Source: Chara braunii
Taxonomy: Eukaryota; Streptophyta; Charophyceae; Charales; Characeae
Reading direction: 5' to 3'
Length of the DNA: 26,718 bases
Assembly: GCA_003427395.1 (NCBI GenBank)
Contig: BFEA01000107.1
Location: forward strand, 871,812 to 898,529
The stretch's first letter is position 1. Each line of letters starts with the position of its first letter. Below the pieces are notes generated by a model. It did no database searches. It saw nothing but the letters and a program-made list of their open reading frames with translations, and was not told the DNA's origin. The translations under genes and the position numbers were made by a program. Below, one piece after another: positions 9,422 through 18,800 of the stretch.

Positions 9422-10080
9422 ATACATAATATAACTCAAACCCTAAACCCATGCATAAACCCCGCCTTGACCCCGCCAAAACCCGCATTCCTGCTCTACA
9501 CACACCCCTGTACCCAATGAACCCCTTGCCTCTTGACCCCCCCCCCCCCTTGTCTGATCTGCTCTTGCCTCCGCCTTGCCCCGTTCTCCCATCTCTCCTC
9601 CGCCACGTCCTTGTCTCTCTATGTGGCCCCTGCGCGTCGCCGGCGATAATGGATCTAATGGCAAGTGCACGAGGACGATGGCATGCTGCAGCTCGATACG
9701 AGAAGATAAGACAGCTGGTTGGCCACCATGCTGTGCCCTTTGGCCGGCGCCTTGGACTCGCAGCACCTCTAACATGGACATGAAGATCAGTCTGCGACCT
9801 GCTATCCGGATCAGACCTCGTCACCAGATCGTGTACCAGACGCAACCTGCTACTGAGACAATCAAGCTGAAGCCCTCGCCATCTATATCACAGAACTGCT
9901 GAAGACTGCTTCCTCCCCGCCACTTCTGCAACACTTCCCTCAAGACATTTTTCGCCTCTGACACTTTGTTACAGACCTAAGACGTTGTTTTCCCAAACCT
10001 CCTCAGACACCCCAACACTTGAGAATTGAACAAACAATTTTTTTTTAATTTTTTTTCCCCTCAAACCTGACAACCTACAA
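9422..10080 (+). other. 3' non-coding region of element A
   Basis: About 660 bases follow the pol stop. Early on there is a C-rich stretch with TCAAACCCTAAACCC, and later T- and A-rich runs. Short open frames exist on both strands but none carries a recognisable domain, and composition bias explains them. Confidence 0.6.
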
Positions 10081-10082
10081 CC

Positions 10083-10310
10083 TTGTAGAACATCAATAGG
10101 ACTGCCCTGTTACCTGTAGAACCTCAATAGGATTACCCTGTTACTTGCGCATTGATTCCCTCATCCCTGTACAACCTTAGTAGGATTACCCTGTTACTTG
10201 AGCATTGATTCCGTCACCCCTGTAGAACCTCAATAGGCTTACCCTTTTACTTGAACATTGATCCCCTCATCCTTGTAGAACCCCCATAGAATTACACTGC
10301 TACTTGCATT
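10083..10310 (+). repeat. Tandem repeats in the 3' untranslated part of element A
   Basis: Five degenerate copies of a unit containing TGTAGAACCTCAATAGGATT and CCCTGTTACTTG are visible, starting near 10085, 10115, 10168, 10220 and 10275. The spacing is about 30 and then 53-55 bases. They lie between the pol stop and the polypurine tract. Confidence 0.8.
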
Positions 10311-10401
10311 ACTCCCCCTTTCCTTTTCTGACCAGTGATCGGCCCAGTCCCGTCCTTCACAGTTGTTCATTGGGTCTTTGGCAGCCAGGACGTTGCCTTC
10401 C

Positions 10402-10416
10402 AGAGGGAGGGGATAG
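10402..10416 (+). other. Polypurine tract of element A
   Basis: AGAGGGAGGGGATAG abuts the 3' LTR start TGTTACGG. A purine-rich run directly before the 3' LTR is the primer for plus-strand DNA synthesis. Its position fixes the 3' LTR boundary at 10417. Confidence 0.88.
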
Positions 10417-10862
10417 TGTTACGGACTCAGCAAGCTATTCTACTTTTTTTTGAGTCTCTGATCTCTGTTTCTTGACTGTTGGCGCCCGTTCTCACATCCC
10501 GCCTCTGGCACTTTCGGATTTCGATACTTGGCGCCAGGCTCAGACCTTCGATTTTCAGTTCAGCCCCGAGGCAAATTGCACTTCTGCCCTCGGGCTCAAC
10601 TTGAGGTTGGTACTTAAGACTGGACTCAAACTGAGTTCGGGCATTCAGTTTTCGGCCTCAGTTCTTGTGCTTCAGTGTGACTTGCTGCGACATTGTGTAC
10701 GGAACCAAGATTGAGACTTTGCAACTTCGCGACTTTGCCACTTTGTGTCCGCGTCCGTCGAGTCGTGTCGAGTCCGTGTCGAGTTGAGTGAGTGTGTGTG
10801 TGTGCTCTCACTCCCTCCCTCTCTCTTCCCCGACGTAGCTGCTCTACCTCAGCCCCGTCACA
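10417..10862 (+). repeat. 3' LTR of element A
   Basis: The LTR starts TGTTACGGACTCAGC after the polypurine tract and ends CCCCGTCACA, giving TGT...ACA termini. It is collinear with 1902-2381 but about 34 bases shorter, because of block differences in the first 150 bases. Base substitutions are scattered along its length, consistent with an old insertion. Confidence 0.9.
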
Positions 10863-11581
10863 ATGGCCGCCCTCTTGTCCACTACAAGATGGCTGTACTG
10901 TACGGCAACAGGAACTGTGCTGTTTTGGGCTGCATTTGGGATTGAGACAAGTGCACAACTGCAGGCGCTGCCACTTGAAGAGTTGGCACCGGTTCTTGCC
11001 CTCATCACAGTTCCACTTGGTCTCTGCATGAGGACTGAGTTAGGGGAAAAGATTGGGACAGCAGCAAGACGAGAGTTAGAAGGTTGAGGGATTGTCAGTT
11101 GGGCCTGCTTGAGGCCTGCAATCTCAGCCTGCAGCTCTTGGTTTCGCTGCTCTAGAGCTGTCACACGTGACTCAAAATTCTCTCGAGTATGCAGTTGGAC
11201 CAAGGCTGCTACGGCAGCGGTTAACTTATCCCTGAACCGGGTATCATTGGTTTCCAGAACAGCTAGAAGGGCCCCTTGGGCAGCAATACTTGTTGCTCAT
11301 GTTGCTGCCTCTGCCTCACTCTCTCTGCAATGCATCATCATAAAGTTTCTAAAAGAACGGTTTCTCTCTCTCATCCGCTGTGTCAAGCATGGCCTGCCAT
11401 TGTGAATAAAGATGTCTGCCATGCTGAAGGATTGGATGTCAGTAGAACTCTCAAGAGGAGTCCACTCTTCGCTCACGTTTGGACGAGCACTCCTCTTACC
11501 CCTCACACTCTCAAAAACAGTACCTTCCCTCTCCCTTCCCTGTCTTTCCGCTTTCTGCCCACGCGTCTCAATGCTGGACAT
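10863..11581 (-). pseudogene. Gag N-terminal half of element B
   Basis: A minus-strand frame runs from an ATG at 11579-11581 to the edge of element A, about 239 codons with a single TGA near 11297. The N-terminal part is basic and charged (GQKAERQGRERE, then TQRMRERNRSFRNFMMMHCR). After the stop the same frame continues with AAQGALLAVLETNDTRFRDK, then a heptad-rich segment FESRVTALEQRNQELQAEIA that looks like a short coiled coil, then a Pro/Ser-rich tail. This arrangement resembles the pre-capsid part of plant gag proteins. The frame is cut by element A at SHLVVDKRAA. The capsid half is proposed to be at 1215-1927. No database match can be claimed. Confidence 0.5.
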
Positions 11582-13384
11582 AGATATAGTTCAGATAAAA
11601 GATGAAAAGTAAAAAATCACTAGACGGTTATTTGGACTAGAGAATGACATCCACACAGCAGGATAAAATAATAATAATAATAATAATTCAAAGAGAGGTC
11701 CAACTTAACGAATGGGTCCGGTCAGATCAGATTCGAGATCCCCAATTGACTAACCCAACATGGAACATGCATCACAGATGAGTTGGACAAAAGAAAAAAC
11801 TAACTGAAGCAATGGAGATTTCGAGGGGTGCAGAGGGTCGCCGAGCCAGACGTGGGGCAGTGTGTGAGAACATGCGATAAGACCCAGTCAAGATCCACTC
11901 GAAAGGGAATGTCCCTACTAGTCGTGTGTCCCCCCAGTTTCAGCACAGCAAAGAAATGCAACTGACGGCAACAGATTTGGGGTGAAAGGGTCCTGTCCCG
12001 TCGGGCCTGGTCCCACTGAGTCCCGAAGGGGCCCAAGTAGGTCATGGACCAGTACCAACCAGAAAGGTGTCCCAAGTTGGTTCCAAACTGCCTCTACGGT
12101 ACTGAAAAGGAAATGACGACTCCAGCAAGAACCTACTAACTACAGAGGTTCAGAAATGGAAAGACAATGCGCTATAAAAAGATATGCCGTCGAGAACAGA
12201 GTAGATCATCCATCCATCCATCAGGTGAGAAAGCAATCCACATGCTCACACACACAACCAAGACCGCCGAGAAGAGGTAAAGAGCCCAGAACAATCCCCA
12301 AGAGGCCATGAACTACCATGCAATCTCCCATGAGCAACCCAAGTCACACGACACTTACCTGTGAGGCCCGACCTCCAAAGATGAGATAACGACTCACCCC
12401 CCTCTCGCATACGTCCTCCTGACCCCTAGCTACCACTACACGAAGTGTCCTCGCATGACTAAGCGGGCCTACCTACACCCGTCCGTATACAACGCTGGAT
12501 CCCTCGTCGTTGTTGAAGTCCAAAGCAGCAACTTGCAGCTCTTTGAAGAAGATATGGCAGCTTCCGGTCAAGTCTCCCTCTTACTGCCAGCCGTCCACCA
12601 TAGCCATGGGCTCTCTCTTCGAATCTTGAAGTTCCCTCTTACTCCCTGCTTAACAAGAGGTCCACCATAGCCATGGCCTCCATCTTCTTCTTCCTCACAC
12701 AGGCCTAGGCTATGGCGGACTACTAAGAGCTCTTCCCTCCTGTGCAAAAGACAATGCAAAGCAGCTATGGCAGCTGCTCTTCAGGTCGCCATGCCTGACT
12801 CTGCCTCAAAGCTTCCTTGGTGTGGCACTAGCCCCACTAGGCCCTTCCAGATGCAGCGCCTAACAAGGTGATGAAGATGGCTTCACCATAGCCAGGTAGG
12901 TACCTCGCCACTCTCCTCCTTCGCCCCCTTCCTCCTCCTCATCAAGCTGGGCTGCTCGCCATGGCCAGGCAGAGCGCCCAGCTCTCCTCCTTCCTCCCAG
13001 GCAGCGCTCTGAGAACCAGCGCCTGCTCAAGCAGCATGACGCCCAAACTTGCATACCGCAAATGAGGTAGAGCCCAGCGGTCTACCTGGAGATATAGCGG
13101 CCTGCTGGTCGGCAGCCGACCAGTCAAGGGTATGCAACACTGCTTGTGCACAAAAACAACAAGTAGAGTAAACAACCAACCATTCATAAAACTCAAGATT
13201 CGACACACGGTGAAAACACTGTGGAATTGGAACACAGCAAAGGAACAGTTGTCTAATTTCAAGAGCCCCAAAAAAAAAACAAAAAAAAAACAGCACATTC
13301 CACGACTCGTAACTCGGGGCAGGAAGTACCAATATCTTAAACGGCAGAGACAAACACCAGACCCAAAAAAAAGAACTTGAATCT
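11582..13384. other. Non-coding stretch 3' of GT47 exon 2, with repeats
   Basis: No convincing gene was found. The stretch has an ATA/ATT run near 11667-11688, short tandem CATC near 12208-12221, two related 60-bp segments ending CCACCATAGCCATGG (12564-12612 and 12626-12676), a dispersed repeat (12635-12815) and a CT-rich block (12900-12990). The final GT47 exon, expected on the minus strand, was looked for by its conserved VIVSD and ELPFE-type codons and not seen. Short open frames here have no recognisable domain. Confidence 0.5.
12635..12815. repeat. Dispersed repeat, copy 1 (second copy at 17077-17256)
   Basis: Shared blocks with 17077-17256 include AGGCTATGGC-GACTACT, CAAAGCAGCTATGGC, CATGCCTGACTCTGCCTC and AAGCTT, in the same order and orientation. 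The copies are clearly related but diverged. Neither carries an open frame with a recognisable domain. A MITE sits exactly at the AAGCTT end of the second copy. Confidence 0.7.
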
Positions 13385-13461
13385 TGAACGATACGCAGAA
13401 GATTAGCATGGGCCCCTGTGCAAGAATTACATGCATAAATCGAGAAACGGTCCAGTTTTTT
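13385..13461 (+). pseudogene. U6 snRNA-derived sequence, copy 1 (5'-truncated)
   Basis: TGAACGATAC, then AGAAGATTAGCATG, GCCCCTGTGCAAG, ATGCATAAATCGAGAAACGG and TCCAGTTTTTT follow the 3' two-thirds of plant U6 snRNA, including the terminal T run. The 5' stem-loop is missing. The ACAGAGA box that pairs with the 5' splice site is altered to ACGCAGA. It lies 80 bases beyond the exon 2 donor of the GT47 gene, antisense to that gene. A functional snRNA is unlikely. No clear target duplication was seen. Confidence 0.85.
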
Positions 13462-13541
13462 GTTAAAAAAAAAAGGTTAAAAAAAAAAGCAGAAAACAGA
13501 AAGGAGACTTGATTTAAGTTGGTTATTATCCTTGCACTTAC

Positions 13542-14604
13542 CGGGACACAGAGATTCACAATGGCATCAAACAGACGACAAGCAGATGGTGTGTCGCCAG
13601 CAGGATGCAGGCAAAACTTTGATGTCCTCATCTTCAACCTTGCTAATTGGGTTCCCGCATTTGTTGGTGCGCCCTCAACCATTAGAACACCTGTCTCATT
13701 CTCCAGAACATTGAACAGTGAATCCCTAATGCGACCTCCCTGCAAATCAAACCAAAATGCCAAGCAACAATATCCATACATGCCGATCGACTGAGAGGCG
13801 ACGAAGCGTTACTGAAAGACAGAGTTCAGAATTCAAAAGAAAACTAGAAAGATTCTCATGGCCAGCCGGGAACCCGAGCGTGCAAAGAAATAAAGAAACT
13901 TAGAAAATAATTTATTATTATTATTATTTTTATTTTTTTGGGTTTTGAGCGCTCTCCTAGAGGACCCCAAATCCGGGCTCATTTCTTTTTTTGCGCGTTG
14001 GCTTTCAAGGTGGGTGGGGAGGAGGGGCGGGTATATAAATTGGTCTTAAAGGGGCTAAAGGGGTCTAAAGGGGGGTGCCTTAGTGTGATTCTATTATTTT
14101 CTTTTTTATCTCTGATTCAGTGAGAATCTAATGTGACCCTCAGCGAAAAGTCGTTTGTATTGCAATTCTACACAACATTTTTTTTTCTGGAATTTTTCCT
14201 TTTTTTTCTTTTTTCGCGCTGGGGCTGCCCGGAACCCTGCCCGGCCGGGCACCCAAGGTGGGTACCCGGGCATAAGTTGGGTGCCTGGGCGCCCGGAAAA
14301 ACAGCCTAGAAAAGAAAAACAAATTTGAATTTTATAATTTTTTATTTTTTTTATTTTTCTTTAAATTATTTAATTGAAAAAGAAAAGAAAAAGTTCCATA
14401 ATACATGCAAGCGCATCATGAGTTTCCAGCTGTTCTCCAGCACAGAGTGGACTGACAATAGGAGAGAAAGAAGACACCAGGAGAAAAGCGAGGCAAGTTC
14501 GTTGTGAGAGACATAGTGATAACCCAAGAGTGCATTAGAAAAACAAAAGAAAAATGGAAAAAAAAAGCAATGAGAGAGAGAGGCTCTTCTGGTCTTACGT
14601 ACTA

Positions 14605-14696
<92 letters not shown>

Positions 14697-15949
14697 CCAA
14701 TGGGGAAGCAGTCTGCACAATGAAAGTGAACAGAAGAGTGCAAACGGATTGGTGGAGAGAAAACAGAAAAAAACAATCTTTGCTGTAACACTGGGGAAAG
14801 GCATGGGAGGAGAAAGCAACTCACATCCTTGCGAAAGCGATTTCCGCCAAAAAAAAGGAGAGTTTCTCTCTCCAAGGGACGTCCACCCTCGTCATATGTC
14901 GGAATGCGATGTGCATACGGGATGACGACGTCCTTGACCAGATTCCCTTCATCTGGGCTCATACGTCCGAAGTCGGAGACCAGCATTATTGACCGGCGGA
15001 TGGTTGGCCGGATGATTGCAAGCGCATTCGGATCCTGTGCGACAAACAGGTGGTCCCGTCCCAGGTTCTTATGCCATGTGGGCTGTTTGTTCAGCCACTC
15101 CAAGAGCTCTCTCTGCAATGTCACAGCATATCTCTTCGGGTGAGATACGTGACGTCTAGCCGCAAATTTGCCTGATTGGACTCGACTACTCGCTCTGACG
15201 ATTGACTCGTTCGATATTCGCATCAGCAGACTTAGAGAGGAGAAGAAGGGGACGAAGAACACATCAGCAACGTCAGGATCAGTTACCCTGACAGCCGCTG
15301 ACTGCGCTTGTTTCCCTCCCTTCCCCAGGAGGTCTATAAATAGCCACCATTCGGCGCTGTGTTGATGGCGTGGATAGACAAGCGCTTTACCATCTCCTCC
15401 TTTCGGCAGCAGGTCCCTGCAGCGCAAGTACGACTCAATTACTCCGTATGTGAACTTCGGCGGAAGATCGTACATGTACACCCGTAGTCGATCATCCGAT
15501 CGACGGTCTTGATGACGCTTGGGATTGACGACACCTTGCAGCATTTGTAAACTGCTGGTGCTGGTGATCGCAGCGGCGACAAAGTTCTGCTCTTCCATCC
15601 TCTTGAACTCTGCTGCCAACGCTGCTGTCAGCTTATCCAAATGATCTCCACCGCCGCCTTTCATCTTATGAGCAGCAGCAGGTCCCGACGTGCTGCCGTT
15701 CTTCGCTTGGGACAGGTACTCGGACAAAATTTTCTGAACTTCGGGGCTTGTCAGAGCATGCCTGACATTCAGACATCCTCTGCCATCACCGTTTGCGCCA
15801 ACTGTGAGCTTCTCTTCCATGACAAAATAGCCGCCGACAAGGATTATACTCAAGACTAGAATGGGCAACCAACTGCTCCATTGGCGTCGAGGAGCCACCG
15901 GCCATACAGCGGCTCCTACATGCGATTTCCACCTCGTCATCAAAGCCAT
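13542..15949 (-). CDS. Exostosin-like GT47 glycosyltransferase, 5' two exons (partial)
   Basis: Exon 1 is 14825-15949 (375 codons) and exon 2 is 13542-13739 (66 codons). Exon 1 ends at a GTGAGT donor (first intron base 14824), exon 2 follows a TTTGATTTGCAG acceptor and ends at a GTAAGT donor (13541), and all junctions are phase 0. The start ATG has an in-frame TAA just upstream. The protein is a type II Golgi enzyme in layout: a short basic N-terminus, a membrane anchor at residues 26-44 (SWLPILVLSIILVGGYF), a stem, then the exostosin domain. That domain has RVYMYDLPPKF (156-166), DVFFVPFF (229-236), LVSDFGRM, VKDVVIPYAHRIPTY (338-352), GGNRFRKD and, in exon 2, SKFCLHPAGDTPSACRLFDA. Plant GT47 members of this type transfer sugars such as arabinose, xylose or galactose onto wall polysaccharides or glycoproteins; the substrate here is unknown. 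The expected VIVSD...ELPFE exon and about 100 C-terminal residues were not found. Confidence 0.9.
14245..14288. repeat. GC-rich hairpin in GT47 intron 1
   Basis: CCGGGCACCCAA (14245-14256) and TTGGGTGCCTGG (14277-14288) form an 11/12-bp inverted repeat around GGTGGGTACCCGGGCATAAG. It sits in the 1.1-kb intron between GT47 exons, in otherwise AT-rich sequence, and may be a small transposon remnant. Confidence 0.6.
14612..14695. repeat. (GA)n microsatellite in GT47 intron 1
   Basis: An uninterrupted dinucleotide run of about 84 bases; on the coding strand of the gene it is a (CT)n tract inside the intron. Length is likely polymorphic. Confidence 0.95.
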
Positions 15950-16737
15950 AAGAACTTCTTTTTCTTTAACTTATGCCAATCAATCGTCTCCACCTTCTTC
16001 TTCTTTGCCCACCAGTAAATGAGCTCACTGCGAACTTTGCAACTTTTGTCCCACCTGTCCCAAGGGTACCAGTGGGTCCCCAAGTTCCCACCTGTCCCAA
16101 GGGTACCGACGGTCCCCAAGTTTCCACCTGTCCCAAGGGTACCGACGGTCCCCAAATTCCCAAGGAGGCCTTACACAAGGCCTTGAAGCAAAGCGATGCC
16201 TTGGCCGCGAGCATTACGGCTGCATCCCCCACCAGCCACAGTACATACACGTTGACTCACACCTGAACAGCATTTCAACCAAATCATTGCATTGTCAGCA
16301 TCTGCAGAGGAAGAGAACCTAACTTGGCGAAAGTGGGGGGTTTGTTCTGTTGAAACAGGGTAGCCCCTTGGTCTATATCAGATGTTTGGCTGTGTCCAAC
16401 CCAAGGTTCTCAGATCTAAGGTTCAGCAAGCACTGTGAGGGGGGCATTTCTGTTAAAAAGGGGTACCTCCTAACATTATTGTATCCATACTGTCCATGTG
16501 ATTCCGTTACGATTCAAACTCGTGATTTGTCTGGAAATAGTTACATGGGTGTTGCCGTTCAGCCACATGCATGGGCTGGATGGGATAGGCATCCACCGTG
16601 CCGCTATTCAATTCCTAAGTCCAAGGACTCCAAACAGAAAAGAAACAAATGGACTGGTTACCGATACGTAGCCCAGATTCATGCTCATATTATTTCCTGC
16701 TAGTCTAGGGTCTAGGCCAGGTTCATGCTCAAGACTA
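15950..16737. other. Upstream region of the GT47 gene
   Basis: This presumably contains the 5' UTR and promoter of the minus-strand GT47 gene. No convincing TATA box or other gene was identified. It holds a three-copy minisatellite (16051-16160, listed separately), then about 500 bases with no recognisable coding or repeat signal. Confidence 0.5.
16051..16160. repeat. 36-37-bp minisatellite, three copies
   Basis: Copies start at 16051, 16088 and 16124, each beginning CCACCTGTCCCAAGGGTACC and continuing to GGTCCCCAAG. The second and third copies are nearly identical and the first has small changes. It lies about 100-210 bases upstream of the GT47 start codon. Confidence 0.9.
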
Positions 16738-16850
16738 CCGTCTTCACCCGAATAGACAGCACGGTCAGTATCGCTGTATCTATAGACCATACGTATTGTT
16801 GTATCTATCGACCAAAAGTATCACTGTATCTAATAGAATAACGTCCAATT
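16738..16850. mobile_element. Fragment of a CTACCGTCTTCACCC-end MITE family
   Basis: CTACCGTCTTCACCCGAATAG near 16738 matches the termini of the complete element at 25294-25491. It is followed by CGGTCAGTATCGCTGTATCT, which parallels that element's CGGTCATTATAGCTGTATTT. A short TATCGCTGTATCTAT-like unit then recurs three times. No opposite terminus is visible, so this is treated as a partial copy. Confidence 0.55.
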
Positions 16851-16889
16851 GCAGAAAGAAATGAATGAACTTGAGAGGAGAGAGAAGGA

Positions 16890-16937
16890 AAGAAGAAGAA
16901 GAAGAAGAAGAAGAAGAAGAAAGAAAGAAGAAGAAGA
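16890..16937. repeat. (GAA)n microsatellite
   Basis: A mostly perfect AAG/GAA trinucleotide run with one AAAGAAAG interruption. Confidence 0.93.
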
Positions 16938-17076
16938 TGATGTACACGAGCATAGACAATGATAATGCTCTTCTTCTTCGCCAATCACTCTCCTCCTCCT
17001 TTACTCCTTTCTTATTGACACAAGAAATAATAGTACAATGTTGAATGGCTGAACCAGAATCAATGTCCGAATCCCT

Positions 17077-17256
17077 CTTCTACTGCAGGTATCACTTGAG
17101 GTCCACCATCTCCCTCACTCTTCACTCTCATATGCCGAGGCTATGGCCGACTACTTGGGCCTTCCCCTGATGTCCAAAGGACAACCCAAAGCAGCTATGG
17201 CTGCTCTAGCTCAGGCCTCCATGCCTGACTGGAGGCCTGACTCTGCCTCGAAGCTT
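17077..17256. repeat. Dispersed repeat, copy 2
   Basis: Related to 12635-12815 (same order of AGGCTATGGC, GCAGCTATGGC, CATGCCTGACT and CTCTGCCTCGAAGCTT blocks). This copy has a small internal duplication of a GGAGGCCTGACT-like segment. Its right end coincides with the start of a long-TIR MITE. Confidence 0.68.
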
Positions 17257-17429
17257 ACCTTCTTCGTCGCGATCTGCTGTCAGGCGCCACGTAGCGCCCA
17301 GGTAATTGGGAGCGCGATAATAATCGTGTGTGTTAATAAACGCGTTTCCTTCCAATCACGCGCGGCACCTCCCACTTCCCTGGGGGCTACGTGGCGCGTT
17401 ACAGCCGATCGCGACGAAGAAGGTAAGCT
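17252..17429. mobile_element. 178-bp long-TIR MITE
   Basis: The left arm AGCTTACCTTCTTCGTCGCG continues ATC-GCTGT-A-GCGCCACGTAGC-CCCAGG. The reverse complement of the right end gives the same series with only a few mismatches over about 60 bases. The terminal AGCTT/AAGCT is palindromic, so element ends and target duplication cannot be separated. The homologous site at 12805-12815 lacks the insertion. Its superfamily is undetermined. Confidence 0.8.
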
Positions 17430-18264
17430 GCACTTTATCAGCCACAGGACCTCCGTAGCCTAGTTTTTTTTTTTTCCTTTTTTTTTTCAGTTCAGGAAGG
17501 GGGACTGCAATGAACCTCCTAGTTCAACGCCAACGAGTGCACATATTGACACCACATGCATGTACGAGTTCACACGAAGTTCACACTGGAGACCAGAGAG
17601 ATGAAGACCAGGTAGCGCAGCTTATCTTTTCCAGAAAGTATTACAAGAGCAATAAGAGTTCAAGTCACCAGCGCTCAACAGCAAGTGCCAATAGGTAACC
17701 AATAATCAGCATAAACTCTCAGGTAAGTATCTCTTCCCCTCTGCTCTTCCCTCTTATATTTCTCTCCACCTTGCTGGTCTTCTCCCTAGCTATGACCTCG
17801 CTGTGTCTTCTCTCCCTACATGCATTCACACTCACTATCTACTACTTCATGGATCTACTCTGAATACACCCACTGTGAACTCTACTAACCCCTCTGGAGT
17901 CTACTACTAACAACTAGCACTAACTCTTCTGCACTGGCACAGCTATGGCTGCCTTCTCCCTGCCAGCGATATCTTCCTCTCCCTCTCTCTCACTTAGCGC
18001 AGCACTCTGGCCTCAGCGCTCTGCTCCTCACTTCAGCGCACAAGTGCACCAGCACTTCCACACTTCTTGCGAATGAGCAATCTGCCCGAATGTGAGGCTG
18101 GCCAGTCCTTTTATAGTCTTGGTTTGCACTTCAACTCGTGCCAGCCCCTATTTCGTGGGTCCTGTCTGGTTCCGGTACCACATCCCCACGGCCTGTCTGC
18201 TACTGAATGTCGAGGGCTGGAACCTTCCCGAATTTCCATTGGTCTGCTGCTGCTTGGGCCCTTG
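17430..18264 (-). other. Non-coding region with LTR-like features (uncertain)
   Basis: On the minus strand a good TATA element CTATAAAAGG (18107-18116) precedes several hundred bases of purine-rich, GAG/AGT-rich sequence without open frames. This looks like the U3-R part of a solo LTR. No paired LTR, PBS or target duplication was found. A consensus splice donor CTCAG|GTAAGT on the plus strand near 17722 is an alternative sign of an unrecognised host transcript. Neither reading is secure. Confidence 0.25.
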
Positions 18265-18520
18265 AGTCATGACTTTTCACTTGTGAACATGACTTTTGAC
18301 TGTGGACAGTGTCTCTTGCTTGTGGGTCACGACTTTTGCCTGTGATACTACCTTTTACTCGTGGGATGTCCCTTCAATATGACTTTTCATTAGGAAACGT
18401 GACTCCTGTCTTGAGACATGACTCTTGCTTGGTGAATCTGCCTTTTCACTCGTGGAATGTGACTCTTCTGAATGGTTTTTATTATGAGATGCGACTCTTG
18501 TCCCTGAGACGTGACTGCTT
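18265..18520. repeat. Degenerate GTGACTCTTG-type repeat array
   Basis: Variants of a 20-30-bp motif, (C)GTGACT-CTTGCTTGTG, recur about ten times, for example CATGACTTTTCACTTGTGAA, GGTCACGACTTTTGCCTGTG, CGTGACTCCTGTCTTGAGAC and CATGACTCTTGCTTGGTGAA. Spacing is irregular. There is no coding interpretation. Confidence 0.6.
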
Positions 18521-18599
18521 GCTGGGTGCCTGGTGGACCAGACTGCTGAGGTAGCCGATTGCGACTTTTCTGAGTTTGACGAACTCGGTCTTTTCTTGG

Positions 18600-18800
18600 C
18601 CTGGGCATCTGACCCTGAGATCCGAATTTGGGGTCTGAATCGTGGAAGGCCTTTCAGGACGGCCTTGAGATATCATGATTGAGCTGACCTGCCCCAGGTA
18701 ATTCAGAGTTATTTTTCTCTGTCCGTCTGATCGCAGCTGGATTTGAACTTCATTGGGTGTATCAACTGAGCTAGGCCCTTTGGTTGCACTGTAATAGTAC
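18600..18800 (-). mobile_element. tRNA-derived SINE-like sequence, copy 2
   Basis: On the minus strand GGGCCTAGCTCAGTTGATAC (A box, TAGCTCAGTTG, within 18761-18779) is followed by AGTTCAAATCC (B box, 18739-18749), at roughly tRNA spacing. These are the two internal RNA polymerase III promoter boxes. There is no tRNA cloverleaf and the downstream body (toward 18600) is unrelated to tRNA, as in plant SINEs. The 3' end and tail are not defined. Confidence 0.55.

Larger units (their letters stand above)
1902..10862 (+). mobile_element. Element A: Ty3/gypsy chromovirus, full structure but defective
   Basis: The element has a 5' LTR, a PBS matching initiator-Met tRNA, a leader with a probable intron, gag with a CCHC knuckle, protease, RT, RNase H, integrase with a GPY/F-type module, a C-terminal chromodomain, a polypurine tract and a 3' LTR. 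The order PR-RT-RH-IN plus the chromodomain defines the chromovirus branch of Ty3/gypsy. Integration is typically directed by the chromodomain to modified histones. The copy is old and inactive: the LTRs differ by substitutions and block indels, gag-pol shifts frame repeatedly, in-frame stops are present and the RT active site is deleted. No 5-bp target duplication was found. The exact 5' boundary is uncertain (1902 to 1921). Confidence 0.93.
1..11600 (-). mobile_element. Element B: decayed minus-strand gag-protease retroelement split by element A
   Basis: Both flanks of element A carry minus-strand retroelement coding remnants in the order expected for one interrupted element. The gag N-terminal coiled-coil region is on the right (10863-11581), and the gag capsid and protease pieces are on the left (1927 down to 1). 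RT and integrase, if present, would lie to the left of the window. No LTR, PBS or polypurine tract of B could be identified. That the two halves were once one copy is an inference from orientation, order and complementary domain content. An exact target duplication at the A/B junctions is not visible. Confidence 0.5.

Noticed and set aside
9421-9465. Telomere-type CCCTAAACCC motif
   Set aside because: Fewer than two units; expected by chance in C-rich sequence.
12942-13781. A 279-residue minus-strand gene
   Set aside because: Only the GT47 exon 2 part (13542-13739) is real; the remainder reads through the splice donor into intron.
14366-14824. Extension of GT47 exon 1 to 527 residues
   Set aside because: The tail is intronic (CT)n microsatellite translation after a GTGAGT donor.
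16500-16560. A further SINE B box (GAGTTTGAATCG on the minus strand)
   Set aside because: The matching A box is weak and no body or tail was found.
18265-18520. CRISPR-like array
   Set aside because: Repeats are degenerate and irregularly spaced in a eukaryotic context, with no cas genes.
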